Source of the DNA: JANRIC01 sp033765345
GTDB lineage: Bacteria; Bacteroidota; Bacteroidia; Cytophagales; Microscillaceae
Direction: 5' to 3'
NCBI GenBank assembly: GCA_033765345.1
Contig: JANRIC010000239.1
Location: 1 to 52,657, forward strand
Length of the DNA stretch: 52,657 bases
A model generated the notes under the pieces. It ran no database searches. It worked only from the letters and a program-made list of their open reading frames with translations, and was not told the DNA's origin. Position numbers and translations under genes: made by a program. Positions within the stretch are counted from its first letter, which is position 1. Every line of letters begins with the position of its first letter. Positions 1-8,450 of this stretch are shown here, piece by piece.

Positions 1-147
1 GCTGAAGAAGTTAAAATGCTTGCTGAAGAAGTTAAAACGTTTGCTGAAGAAGTTAAATTGTTTGCTGAAGAAGTTAAATCGTTTGCTGAAGAAGTTAAAA
101 CGTTTGCTGAAGAAGTTAAAACGTTTGCTGAAGAAGTTAAATTAATA
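1..147. repeat. 21-bp tandem repeat array, about 7 copies, cut by the window edge
   Basis: Seven contiguous units with a 21-bp period start at 1, 22, 43, 64, 85, 106 and 127. The constant part is GCTGAAGAAGTTAAA, and the last six bases vary (for example ACGTTT, TTGTTT, TCGTTT). There are no unique spacers, so this is a minisatellite and not CRISPR. The period is a multiple of three, so a frame stays open and reads as an AEEVKTF heptad. That frame then runs straight into the palindrome at 157-238, which argues against a real protein. The array probably continues upstream of the window, so a coding repeat in a larger gene cannot be fully excluded. Confidence 0.9.
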
Positions 148-156
148 AAAATACAA

Positions 157-238
157 TTTTGTCATTCCGACGGCAGGAGGAATCTATGCGCTTCTTGATG
201 CAGACGTTAAGATTCCTCCTTGCATCGGGATGACAAAA
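157..238. repeat. REP-like intergenic palindrome
   Basis: Two 29-base arms (157-185 and 210-238) are inverted repeats that match at 25 of 29 positions, separated by 24 bases. The arm contains GTCATTCCGA and AGGAGGAATCT. Such GTCATTCCGA-type palindromes recur between genes in many Bacteroidota genomes (family knowledge, from memory). It lies between the tandem array and the amidotransferase gene. In RNA it would form a long hairpin, but there is no T-tract, so it is better read as a REP-type element than as a terminator. Confidence 0.7.
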
Positions 239-342
239 TAAAATTAGCGGTTTGTCATTGTATTTTATGCGTTTTTCTAAAATGTTACGTCTCAGAACGA
301 CAGTTAAATGAGATATTCTCAAAAAAATAAAAGCTTATACAA

Positions 343-909
343 ATGAAAATTCTGGTTTTAGATAATTATGATTCTTTTGTGTATAACCTGGTGCATATAC
401 TGCGTGAAATGGGTTACGATCCTGACGTTTTTCGGAATGATAAAATTTCTCTGGAAGCGGTGGCACAGTACGACAAAATCCTGCTTTCGCCTGGTCCGGG
501 CATTCCTTCGGAGGCGGGCATTATGCTAGATTTGATCAAAACCTATGCGCCTCAAAAAAGCATTTTAGGTGTGTGCTTAGGGCATCAGGCCATAGCCGAA
601 GCCTTTGGCGCACAACTGTATAACCTGCCCGAAGTGCTACACGGCATTGCTTCACAAAACACACTTTTGGTAGAAGATGAGCCTTTGTTTGAGGGGCTGC
701 CCCGTCAGTTTAAGATTGGGCATTACCACTCTTGGGTTGTCAATGAAAGTACCCTGAACGGTTCGCTTAGGGTGACTAGCAAAGATTTTCGTGGGAATGT
801 AACGGCGATTTCGCACATAGAATATAACGTAAAAGGGCTACAGTTTCACCCCGAATCTATCCTTACAGAGCATGGGAAGGTTATATTGGAGAATTGGTTT
901 GCTTTGTAA
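343..909 (+). CDS. trpG: Glutamine amidotransferase of anthranilate/aminodeoxychorismate synthase
   Basis: This is a class-I glutamine amidotransferase of 188 aa, the usual length for TrpG/PabA. It releases ammonia from glutamine for a chorismate-using partner (TrpE or PabB), in tryptophan or folate synthesis in the cytoplasm. The N-terminal LDNYDSFVYN motif is diagnostic of TrpG/PabA. The oxyanion segment SPGPGIP is at about 49-55. The catalytic Cys78 sits in GVCLGHQ, and the His169/Glu171 pair in FHPES. No trpE or pabB is adjacent: upstream are only repeats, and the next genes are xisH/xisI. It may therefore serve either pathway or both, as in other single-copy cases. The name trpG rather than pabA is a convention here. 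Confidence 0.9.
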   Translation: MKILVLDNYDSFVYNLVHILREMGYDPDVFRNDKISLEAVAQYDKILLSPGPGIPSEAGIMLDLIKTYAPQKSILGVCLGHQAIAEAFGAQLYNLPEVLHGIASQNTLLVEDEPLFEGLPRQFKIGHYHSWVVNESTLNGSLRVTSKDFRGNVTAISHIEYNVKGLQFHPESILTEHGKVILENWFAL

Positions 910-1080
910 TTCAGGCTGTTTTTGCCACGAATGCACTGATTTTATTCGTGTATTTGTGGTAAAATTGATCCGAAACATTGAGGTTTCTACATATTTTTAC
1001 TTTAATTACTGAGGGTTTTAAAGCTAAAGTTTATCCAACAAGATTTTGTGATTTTTCCTGTAATTTAAATTATTCAAGCA

Positions 1081-1494
1081 ATGCCTGCCAAAGATTTTTA
1101 TCATGAGATTGTCAAAGAAGCCCTTAAATCGGAAGGGTGGATAATCACCCACGATCCTTATTTTTTATATTTGGGTAAAAGAAAGGGGTTTATAGACTTA
1201 GGTGCCGAATTAATTGCTGCCGAAAAAGAAAAGGAACTGATTGCCGTCGAGATTAAAAGTTTTGTGGGATTGTCTGACTTGGACGAATTTAAAGAAGCAT
1301 TGGGACAATATTTGATTTATCAATTGGCTCTATCCAAAAAAGAACCAGGTCGGATGCTGTTTCTAGCCATTCCTCAGAGCTTTTACTCAGAATTTTTTGA
1401 TGATACTTTTTTTATGGAGATTCTGGAAGTCTATCAGGTAAAAATTATTATTTTTGATGAAGAACAAAAATTAATCAAACTATGGAAAAGCTAG
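1081..1494 (+). CDS. xisH: XisH-family protein (restriction-endonuclease-like fold)
   Basis: The 137-aa protein matches the XisH family, named after a cyanobacterial factor needed for excision of the fdxN element. The family has a PD-(D/E)XK nuclease-like fold. A matching motif is visible: an Asp in FIDLGAE (about 38-44) followed by the E-x-K core in AVEIKSF (about 55-61). The length is typical. It overlaps the next gene, xisI, by 13 bp, which suggests translational coupling. No excisable element, integrase or split gene is visible nearby, so an excision role here is not supported. In most genomes xisH/xisI pairs occur without such an element, and their function is unknown. Confidence 0.85.
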   Translation: MPAKDFYHEIVKEALKSEGWIITHDPYFLYLGKRKGFIDLGAELIAAEKEKELIAVEIKSFVGLSDLDEFKEALGQYLIYQLALSKKEPGRMLFLAIPQSFYSEFFDDTFFMEILEVYQVKIIIFDEEQKLIKLWKS

Positions 1495-1823
1495 ATCAAT
1501 ATAAACAAATCGTTCGAGAAACCCTGAAAGAAGTTGCCCTAATGATTCCTTCTATGGAGGGGATTGAACTACAAATTGTACTGGACGAAACAAACGGGCA
1601 TTATCTGCTTTTTATGGTGGGTTGGGAAAATAACAGAAGAGAATATGCTTCTATTATTCATATAGACGTGAAACCAGATGCCAAAGTGCATATTCAGCAT
1701 GATGGGACTGACCTGACCGTAGCTTTGGAATTGGTAAAAAAAGGCATTCCTAAATCTTCTATCGTGATTGCTTATCGATCTCCTAAACAAAGAATTTTTA
1801 TTGAGGAGTTTGCACAAGCCTAG
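1482..1823 (+). CDS. xisI: XisI-family protein
   Basis: The 113-aa protein fits the XisI family, the usual partner of XisH and normally about 110 aa. It starts MEKLDQYKQIVRE. The central YLLFMVGWENNRR and HIDVKP blocks and the C-terminal GIPKSSIVIAY are characteristic. It overlaps the end of xisH by 13 bp in another frame, so both proteins are probably made from one mRNA. Such tightly coupled pairs are often proposed to form complexes or toxin-antitoxin-like units. That is inference, and nothing in the sequence proves it. Confidence 0.85.
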   Translation: MEKLDQYKQIVRETLKEVALMIPSMEGIELQIVLDETNGHYLLFMVGWENNRREYASIIHIDVKPDAKVHIQHDGTDLTVALELVKKGIPKSSIVIAYRSPKQRIFIEEFAQA

Positions 1824-1943
1824 TGGAGTGGGTTGTGTCCATCAGAGGGTGGCGAAGAATCTAATATTTTGCTCATCAAAGCCTAAAATTCTTTACAACT
1901 ACTTGGTAGAATAGCCCAAAGCATTGCAATGTCCCTAATCTCC

Positions 1944-2359
1944 CTATTCCACAATCAACAAATCATCGGGGCTGTGGGCAATAATCTGTCTATTGGCTGT
2001 ATACATAACCATCCATATCCATTGTTTATTTGCTTTATTGCCTACAAAAGACCACATTTCATCGGCTTCGAAGCGGTATAACTCATACAAGATACCCTCT
2101 TTTGTTTCATACAAATTACGCATCAAAGGGTCTTCTAGGGGCAGAATTTCAAAGTCATCTAGCCCTAAATCTTCTTCAAATGGCTCAATATCCGACCATG
2201 GAGCTGAAAACTCAATCGGATCAGCGTTTTTTTTAAAGGGGCTATTTCACAAATATACGTATCCATACATAAATGATTTTGTTTGCCATTGTGAATGTGA
2301 CCATTCAGTTTCACCTTTTCACTCTTACAACTTGGGCAGATTATCATGGTTTTATGCAA
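1944..2359 (-). pseudogene. Remnant of an IS1-family element (InsA zinc finger and InsB start)
   Basis: On the minus strand, 2359-2165 opens with an InsA-type zinc finger (CPSCKSEKVKLNG...NHLC) that breaks off after LCMD. Further on, 2126-1944 contains the InsB hallmark DEMWSFVGNKANKQWIW followed by NRQIIAH, then stops. The HTH of InsA and most of the DDE domain are missing. Between the two parts lies an acidic stretch that does not resemble IS1. A run of eight A followed by C (2227-2234 region, minus strand) joins the two frames by a -1 step, as in the IS1 programmed frameshift. With so much missing this may be chance. I read it as a deleted, rearranged IS1-type copy. Confidence 0.65.
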
Positions 2360-2525
2360 ATTTGTTCCTTGTTAATTTTTCCCCTAATTTAATGCAAATT
2401 TTCTATATAGCATTACTTGTTTAACACTACCGAATCTTGTTATGAATCGTTTACTTATACAAGTTATGCTTTTTTTTGAACTTTTCTTGGCTTAGTTTAG
2501 TACACAATTTTAAACCCTTCTGATC

Positions 2526-2900
2526 ATGAAAAAAGTACTGATTGTAGATGATGAGCCTAATATTCTCATGTCACTCGAATTCTTGATGAAAAAACAAGGC
2601 TATAAAGTCTTTATCGCCCGCGATGGCCACGAAGCCCTTGATATCATCCGCCAAGAAACCCCCGACCTGATTATACTTGATATCATGATGCCCGAGGTAG
2701 ATGGCTACGAAGTCTGTCGACATATCCGAGAATCAAACGAATTCTCTCAAACCCGGATAGTCTTCCTGAGTGCCAAAAGCAAAAGCTCAGAGATTGAAAA
2801 AGGTTATCAAATCGGCGCAGATCTCTATATCACCAAACCTTTTTCTACCCGAAATCTCGTAAAAAGTATCCAGGAACTTCTGCTAGATCCTGCTGCCTAA
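2526..2900 (+). CDS. Single-domain response regulator (CheY-like receiver)
   Basis: The 124 aa form one receiver domain and nothing else. The acidic pair Asp8/Asp9, the phosphoacceptor Asp52 (LILDIMMPEVDG), Ser82 and Lys104 (TKPF) are all present, so it should be phosphorylated. There is no DNA-binding or output domain, so it must act by protein contact or as a phosphotransfer intermediate. No histidine kinase is adjacent. It ends 34 bp before an insertion sequence. The function cannot be narrowed further from sequence. Confidence 0.9.
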   Translation: MKKVLIVDDEPNILMSLEFLMKKQGYKVFIARDGHEALDIIRQETPDLIILDIMMPEVDGYEVCRHIRESNEFSQTRIVFLSAKSKSSEIEKGYQIGADLYITKPFSTRNLVKSIQELLLDPAA

Positions 2901-2934
2901 TCTTAGCCTTGCCTAGTGTAGAACAAATATCTAA

Positions 2935-3855
2935 GAAACTGTTTTAAAACCTCTTGAGTAAGATAGCCAAAGAAGCGATATAGATCATGCTTTGGCTATT
3001 TTTTCTATTTTTTTCGTAATCTTTATCGAGTCTTCTAGCGTGGAGTAACCAAGCAAAAGTTCTTTCCACCACCCATCTACGAGGCAAAACTTTGAACTCT
3101 TTTTGCTTATCCTTTCTGAGCACTACTTGCCAGATCCATCCCCATAATTTTTTGACATAGTTCAAAAGTGCTTCCCCTCTATACCCCCATCAACCCAAAC
3201 CAGCTCAATTCGGCTCATTAAAGCGGCTAGTTGGGGTACTCTTTTGGCATATCTTAACAAAGCCATCGCCCCTTGTTTTTCCGAAACCTTTGCCGAACAC
3301 ACCCACACAGCTAAGATCAAGCCCATCGTATCTACTACAATAAATCTTTTGCGACCTTTGATGAGTTTTCCTCCATCAAAACCGATGTGTTTTCCTCCAC
3401 AAGCCGTCGTCTTCACAGATTGAGAATCTATGCTGCCTGCACTGGGTCGGGGATGCCGCCCTGCTTTTGCGCGCACTTTCTCCACAAGGATACTATGGAT
3501 TTCTTGCCAAAGTCCCGACTTGCTCCAACGATTAAAATACCCATAAACCGTAGCCCAATGAGGCAAATCGTGCGGTAAACTACGCCAACCAATCCCTCCT
3601 TTCACCACATAAAGTATTCTATTCAGGACTTCTCTCAAATTTACCACAGGGCGACCTCCCTGCTCACCATTACTTTTGGACTTGGGTAATAAGGGGGATA
3701 TAATTAACCATTCTTTTTCTTTTAAATCGCTTGGATAAGAACGACGAATTGCTTTATTTGGACAAGAAATACTCATTTCTATTGGTTTGTTAATGTGGAT
3801 TCTCAAACATAATAAAAATGAGTTTTCTTTCCTCTAGCCCTTTTAAAACAGTTTC
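2935..3855 (-). mobile_element. IS5-family insertion sequence (IS1031-like), 921 bp, with TIRs and TAA duplication
   Basis: The ends carry perfect 15-bp terminal inverted repeats: GAAACTGTTTTAAAA at 2935-2949 and its complement TTTTAAAACAGTTTC at 3841-3855. Both sides are flanked by TAA (2932-2934 and 3856-3858), a 3-bp duplication of the TNA type known for the IS1031 group of the IS5 family. Inside, on the minus strand, lies a DDE transposase split by a frameshift. The element landed in an Rhs/YD-repeat coding sequence and now forms its 3' border. The intact ends suggest a fairly recent insertion. Confidence 0.9.
2944..3776 (-). pseudogene. IS5-family transposase, frame-split (mutated or translated by -1 frameshift)
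   Basis: The N-terminal part (to about 3162) has the DUF4096-like start (YPSDLKEKEW), the GGIGWRSLPHDLP block and the first catalytic Asp in SIDSQSVKT. The second part (from about 3190) supplies ALLNYVKKLWGW and the catalytic Glu in RRWVVERTFAWL. Where related proteins read VDGGYRGE, the DNA has GAT-GGGGG-TAT. Five G instead of six puts the downstream half in the -1 frame. Either one base was lost, or the ribosome slips on the G run as in some two-frame IS5 elements. I chose the start at 3776 (MSISCPNKA). A longer start at 3806 is possible. Confidence 0.8.
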
Positions 3856-4989
3856 TAAATTATTGGTATCCGGCAAATACATGCCGAGTCTATCGGAGCC
3901 GTAGATCGGTATTTCGCTTTGGTGCAGGCTTGCGGTGCCGTTTTGAAGGATTTTTTCATAGATAGAGAGTACATTGCCCTGTGCATCGCGGATGTAGTAG
4001 GTGGTCTTTACTTGGCTGGAATCCGTGCCTGCATACATCGTCACTTCCTTGCTTACCCGGTTGCCTGCCGGATCGTAGAGGTAGTGTATGGTGGCCTGAT
4101 CGGCGGTAGCTCCCAAATCGGGGCGTACTTCGGAGACTTTGCCGTACACGTTCCAGTCTATGCGGTTGTGGTCTCCCCGGTCACGGATGAGGTTGCCGAT
4201 GGGGTCGTATTCGTATGCGTGGAGGCCTTCTATGTCTTTTGCGTAAGGAGTACTTCCTTGTCGGTCAGTCACGCTGTGGAGGCGATTGGTGGGATTACCG
4301 GCTGCGTCTGTCTCATAGGCATAGACCAGGCTATCCAGGATTTGGGTAGAATCGCGCCTGTTGAGTTCGAGCAGGTTGCCATTGCCATCGTATCTGTAGT
4401 TGGTGGCGTAGGATTGGCCGTTTTGCCATTGATTATTCTCCCAAACGCTAAAATTGCTTTGTTTGATGCGGTTCAGGCGGTCATATTGGTAGCGATTGCT
4501 GGTAGGGTTTTGGCGATCCATGTGGCTGACCCAGGTGCTGATGTTGCCGTTGTAGAGTGATTCGTTTTCAGTAGGTTGCATGGCTATTTCTCTGCTTTTA
4601 TCAAAGACTGAAGGCGGAGATTGGCTGTCAGTCTGCCTGCTTTGGTAGTCGCCCTGATAGTAGCCCAGTGCCATGCCCCACTCATCGGCGGCAAAGCCGG
4701 AGCCGCTGCGCCCGTCGCCTCCCATATCCTGGGTGGTATCAGCCTGGGGGGAGTTGATCCCTTTGAGCCAGCCGTGTATGGTGTAGGCATAGTCAAGCCC
4801 CTGGATGTGGTCTTCGCCCAGTTCGGTACGCTTGAGAGGTACATGGAGGTAGTACTCGTAGTTGGCTTCTTTGTCCCAGATATGGCCGTCGCGTGAGGTG
4901 TAGACGGCTGTGAGGCGGTTGTCTTCATCGTAGGCATATTTGTGGAAGAAGCGGTCTTCGCCGTATTCATTGTATTTGACCTGGAGTAC
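3856..4989 (-). pseudogene. Rhs/YD-repeat protein fragment, truncated at both ends
   Basis: A 378-codon open stretch on the minus strand encodes YD repeats typical of Rhs/wall-associated proteins: NRYQYDRLNRI, NYRYDGNGNL, HAYEYDPIGNLIRD, YLYDPAGNRV. An upstream segment reads GWLKGIN, and the core-like IYGSDRLGMY lies near its end. There is no start codon at the 5' end: the frame opens after a TAA at 4990-4992, and the first ATG is at 4725. At the 3' side it is cut by the IS at 3855, so the ORF runs on into IS sequence. The missing C-terminal toxin or variable region is not found on the far side of the IS. G+C is higher than in the neighbours. Rhs-type genes are often horizontally moved, and this is a dead remnant. 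Confidence 0.8.
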
Positions 4990-5190
4990 TTATTCCCTGG
5001 TCTCTTAGGCATTCGCCTAGATATTCAGGAGAACATCTTTTTATTTGGAAGTGAACAGAGGGAGATAAAAATAGATAGGATGCTTTTTTGAGATATTAAA
5101 AATTTCGGAAAAAACCTCTTTTGCAGCAAATATCCTCCATTTCCTATTTCTAAATTGTTTTTGCAAATAAACAGTCTGGCATTTTTCTAA

Positions 5191-5490
5191 ATTAAACAGG
5201 CATTGCGAAGCATTGAGCAGATATTTCCGTGCGTTGAACAGACATTTCCGTGCGTTGAGCAGATATTTCCGTGCATTGAGCAGATATTTCCGTGTATTGA
5301 ACAGACATTTCCGTGCGTTGAGCAGACATTTCCGTGCGTTGAGCAGACATTTCCGTGCGTTGAGCAGATATTTCCGTACATTGAGCAGATATTTCCGTGC
5401 ATTGAGCAGATATTTCCGTGTGTTGAGCAGATATTTCCGTGTGTTGAGCAGATATTTCCGTGTATTGAGCAGATATTTCTCTAAATTGAG
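5191..5490. repeat. 21-bp tandem repeat array, about 14 copies
   Basis: Twelve clear units with a 21-bp period run from 5212 to 5463, with a degenerate copy on each side (5191 and 5464). The core is TTGAGCAGATATTTCCGTG. Variable positions are A/G at the start, TAT or CAT in the middle and C/T at the end. There are no unique spacers. Because the period is divisible by three, several frames on both strands stay open through the array. These are artefacts of the repeat. The surrounding stretch between the Rhs remnant and RNase HI (about 4990-5622) shows no other gene. Confidence 0.95.
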
Positions 5491-5622
5491 TGTGCAGACT
5501 TAGAGAAGATTTTCCGAAGTTTTCTATTGAATATATATTTTTGTAAATTTATAAGAGGAAGTAAAAACACATAGGGTTTGAGTTTTCCTCTAAGACACCC
5601 AAAAATCAAAACCTAATTCATC

Positions 5623-6264
5623 TTGATCAAACAAAAAAAATACTACGTAGTCTGGAAGGGCAAAAAAACCGGAGTGTTTGATAGCTGGCCAGCTTGTCAG
5701 GCACAGATTCAGGGCTTTACTGGGGCTTTGTACAAATCTTTTACTTCTCGAGAGGCTGCCGAGAAGGCTTTTCAGGATAATCCTTATGCCCATATCGGAC
5801 AGGGATCGCCCTCCAAAGCAGGGGAGAATTCTCCTCAAACTCCCTCCAAAATCGGCAAACCCATCCTGGAAAGCATTGCCGTAGACGCTGCTTGCAGTGG
5901 CAATCCGGGGGTGCTGGAATACAGAGGTGTAAATACTAGCACTGGAGAGGAGCTTTTTCATCAAGGTCCTTTCCCCCAGGGTACCAACAATATCGGCGAA
6001 TTCCTGGCGATCGTTCACGGGCTGGCTTATTTGAAACAAAGAAACAGTAATCTGCTCATTTATAGTGATTCTAAAATTGCCATAGGCTGGGTCAGGAAAA
6101 AAGCCGTCAAAACGACACTCCAGAAAAACAAAAAAAACGAAAAACTTTTTGAGTTCATCGAGCGTGCCCTGAATTGGCTGGAAAATAATACCTATACCAA
6201 TAAAATCGTCAAATGGGAGACGGACGTTTGGGGGGAAATCCCGGCAGATTTCGGCAGAAAATAA
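5623..6264 (+). CDS. rnhA: Ribonuclease HI with N-terminal viroplasmin-type hybrid-binding domain
   Basis: The 213-aa protein cleaves the RNA strand of RNA:DNA hybrids. Residues 5-50 form the hybrid-binding (caulimovirus viroplasmin) domain (YYVVWKGKKTGVF, then ALYKSF). A linker of about 35 aa follows, then the RNase H domain from about 84. The four acidic catalytic residues can be seen: Asp88 (AVDAACSGNPG), Glu126 (NNIGEF), Asp149 (YSDSKIA) and Asp209 (PADFGRK). This domain order is common in Bacteroidota. No ATG fits the N-terminus, and the frame opens at a TTG (5623), chosen because the domain begins five codons later. A hairpin terminator follows directly. Confidence 0.92.
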   Translation: MIKQKKYYVVWKGKKTGVFDSWPACQAQIQGFTGALYKSFTSREAAEKAFQDNPYAHIGQGSPSKAGENSPQTPSKIGKPILESIAVDAACSGNPGVLEYRGVNTSTGEELFHQGPFPQGTNNIGEFLAIVHGLAYLKQRNSNLLIYSDSKIAIGWVRKKAVKTTLQKNKKNEKLFEFIERALNWLENNTYTNKIVKWETDVWGEIPADFGRK

Positions 6265-6298
6265 AAAAGCCCTTCCTGAATTTCAGCAAGGGTTTTTG
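6264..6298. terminator. Rho-independent terminator, probably bidirectional
   Basis: AAGCCCTT pairs with AAGGGTTT, and inside it CTGAA pairs with TTCAG, giving one long hairpin. A T-run follows on the plus strand, and an A-run precedes it (a T-run on the minus strand). It can end both rnhA (plus) and the acetate operon (minus, last gene ending at 6361). Confidence 0.8.
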
Positions 6299-6360
6299 AT
6301 ACTATTATGATTGTAAGTTTTTGATTAGGAGTCAAATACTCTATGAGGTTCTGAAAAATT

Positions 6361-8277
6361 TTATTGAGCAGTCAGACCTGCCTTTTGGATGATCTCATCC
6401 ACTACTTCAGGATTCAGCAAGGTGCTGGTATCTCCCAGATTGGAAATATCACCTTCGGCTACTTTACGCAAGATACGACGCATGATTTTGCCGGAGCGGG
6501 TTTTGGGCAATCCACTGACAATCTGTACCATATCCGGCTTGGCAATCGGTCCGATGATTTTTTTCACGGTATTGATGATCTCAAGCTGTAGTTCTTCTTC
6601 GGTATCTGTTTGGGCGGCATCCCGGTCAGCGATTACAAAAGCATAAATGCCCTGCCCCTTGATGTCGTGCGGATAACCTACCACGGCAGACTCGATCACT
6701 AGTGGATGCTCATTGATGGCATTTTCTACTTCGGCAGTACCCAATCGGTGACCAGACACATTAATTACATCATCTACCCTACCCAGGATTCGGTAGTAGC
6801 CGTCTTCATCTCTTTTCACGCCGTCGCCCGTAAAGTAGTAACCCGGATAATTGGCAAAATAGGTGTTGCGGCAGCGTTCGTGGTCTCCATAAGTAGTGCG
6901 AATGATAGATGGCCAGGGGAATTTGATGCACAAATTGCCTTCTACGCTGTTGCCTTTGAGTTCTTTGCCTTCACTATCTACGATCATCGGCTGTACCCCC
7001 GGAAGCGGCAGGGTAGCGTGGGCGGGTTTGGTGGGCGTGATTCCGGCGATAGGAGAGATCAGAATACCTCCGGTTTCGGTTTGCCACCAGGTATCCACGA
7101 TGGGGCATCGGCCTTTGCCTACGTGGTCGTGGTACCAGTGCCAAGCTTCTTCATTGATTGGCTCACCCACAGAGCCAAGTACCTTGAGACTACTTAGGTC
7201 TTTGCCGTCCAGCGGTTCGAGCCCGAATGCCTGCAAAGCACGAATGGCTGTGGGAGCGGTATAAAACTGATTGACTTTATGTTTCTCGATCACTTGCCAG
7301 AATCTGTCGGGTTCGGGATAAGTAGGTATACCCTCAAACATCAAGGTAGTAGCCCCTGAGAGCAAAGGACCGTAGACGATGTAAGAATGCCCTGTCACCC
7401 AACCCACATCGGCTGTACACCAGAAAACGTCGCCAGGATTGTACTGAAACACATTTTGGAAGGTATAAGCCGTGTAGATCATATATCCTCCCCCGGTGTG
7501 CACTACCCCTTTGGGTTTGCCAGTAGAGCCAGAGGTATAGAGAATAAAGAGCATCTCTTCGCTATCCATTTCTTCGGCTTGGTTTTCGGTAGATACTCCT
7601 TCGGTGAGTTCGTGCCACCAAAAATCACGCCCTGCTTTCATGGTCACGCTTTCGCCTGTTCTTTGGGCTACGATGACTTTCTCAATGCTGGGCGTATTTT
7701 CCAGTGCTTCATCTACGACTTCTTTGATGCCGATATTTTTATTACCGCGATAGTTGCCGTCGGAAGTGAGTACCATTTTGGCCTGGCAGTCATTGATACG
7801 GTCTGCCAAGGCACTGGAAGAAAATCCGGCAAAAACTACCGAGTGAACCGCACCGATGCGCGCACAAGCCAACAAGGCAATGGCAGCTTCAGGGATCATC
7901 GGAAGGTAAATCACTACTCGATCGCCTTTTTGGATGCCTTGCGCTTTGAGTACATTGGCAAACTGGCATACTTTTGCGAAAAGTTCTCGGTAGGTATAAG
8001 TAATGGAAGGTTCATCAGGATTGTTGGACTCCCAGATGATAGCTGGGCGGTCGCCGTGTGTGAAAAGATTTTTCTCAAATATGTTTTCGGTGATGTTGAA
8101 TTTGGCATTGACAAACCATTTGACATTTGGTTCTTCAAAATTCCAATCCAGTACTTGATCCCATTTTTTGCGCCAGTAGAATTCATTGGCGATACTTGCC
8201 CAGAAAGCTTCGGGGTCTTGGACACTTTTCTGGTATTCGTGGAAATATCCACCGAGGGTGTTTATTTTGATAGACAT
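6361..8277 (-). CDS. acs: Acetyl-CoA synthetase (AMP-forming)
   Basis: This 638-aa enzyme turns acetate, ATP and CoA into acetyl-CoA via acetyl-AMP in the cytoplasm. The length is standard. The P-loop-like YTSGSTGKPKG motif, the ANL-family WWQTETG motif and the VDDVINVSGHR hinge are intact. The C-terminal SGKIMRRILR carries the lysine (about 597) that is acetylated in known Acs enzymes to switch off adenylation. It is the last gene of a minus-strand operon (porin, DUF4212, ActP, Acs), separated from actP by 173 bp, and is followed by a bidirectional terminator. Confidence 0.97.
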   Translation of the reverse strand: MSIKINTLGGYFHEYQKSVQDPEAFWASIANEFYWRKKWDQVLDWNFEEPNVKWFVNAKFNITENIFEKNLFTHGDRPAIIWESNNPDEPSITYTYRELFAKVCQFANVLKAQGIQKGDRVVIYLPMIPEAAIALLACARIGAVHSVVFAGFSSSALADRINDCQAKMVLTSDGNYRGNKNIGIKEVVDEALENTPSIEKVIVAQRTGESVTMKAGRDFWWHELTEGVSTENQAEEMDSEEMLFILYTSGSTGKPKGVVHTGGGYMIYTAYTFQNVFQYNPGDVFWCTADVGWVTGHSYIVYGPLLSGATTLMFEGIPTYPEPDRFWQVIEKHKVNQFYTAPTAIRALQAFGLEPLDGKDLSSLKVLGSVGEPINEEAWHWYHDHVGKGRCPIVDTWWQTETGGILISPIAGITPTKPAHATLPLPGVQPMIVDSEGKELKGNSVEGNLCIKFPWPSIIRTTYGDHERCRNTYFANYPGYYFTGDGVKRDEDGYYRILGRVDDVINVSGHRLGTAEVENAINEHPLVIESAVVGYPHDIKGQGIYAFVIADRDAAQTDTEEELQLEIINTVKKIIGPIAKPDMVQIVSGLPKTRSGKIMRRILRKVAEGDISNLGDTSTLLNPEVVDEIIQKAGLTAQ

Positions 8278-8450
8278 TGTTTGATTCGGTTTATGTGATT
8301 AAAATGGTTCTATGTATGAATATAATAAAAATTGCACTTTAGAACCTTTTTTTGAAAATAATTTTGGTTTAAGCCATGGGTGTTGGATTCTTGATGTTTA
8401 ATGATGTATTAAATCTTCCTCCAAGACCCAAAAGCCAATGCTCTTCTCCA

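Noticed and set aside
16..198. A 60-aa heptad-repeat protein at the left edge
   Set aside because: The frame leaves the array and enters the palindromic element; it is more likely an artefact, though the missing left side leaves some doubt.
4584..5012. A 142-aa Thr/Pro-rich protein on the minus strand
   Set aside because: It is a shifted-frame shadow of the Rhs fragment; the true frame there encodes typical YD-repeat sequence.
1..5490. CRISPR array as an explanation of the short-period repeats
   Set aside because: Repeats are head-to-tail without unique spacers, and no cas genes are present.
5187..5503. Overlapping open frames on both strands with 7-residue repeats (HGNICS..., EQIFPC..., SRYFRAL...)
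   Set aside because: They arise because the 21-bp tandem unit is a multiple of three and lacks stops; no signals or family support.
6706..8298. Long plus-strand frames opposite acs
   Set aside because: They are antisense shadows of a clearly coding gene, with no family resemblance.
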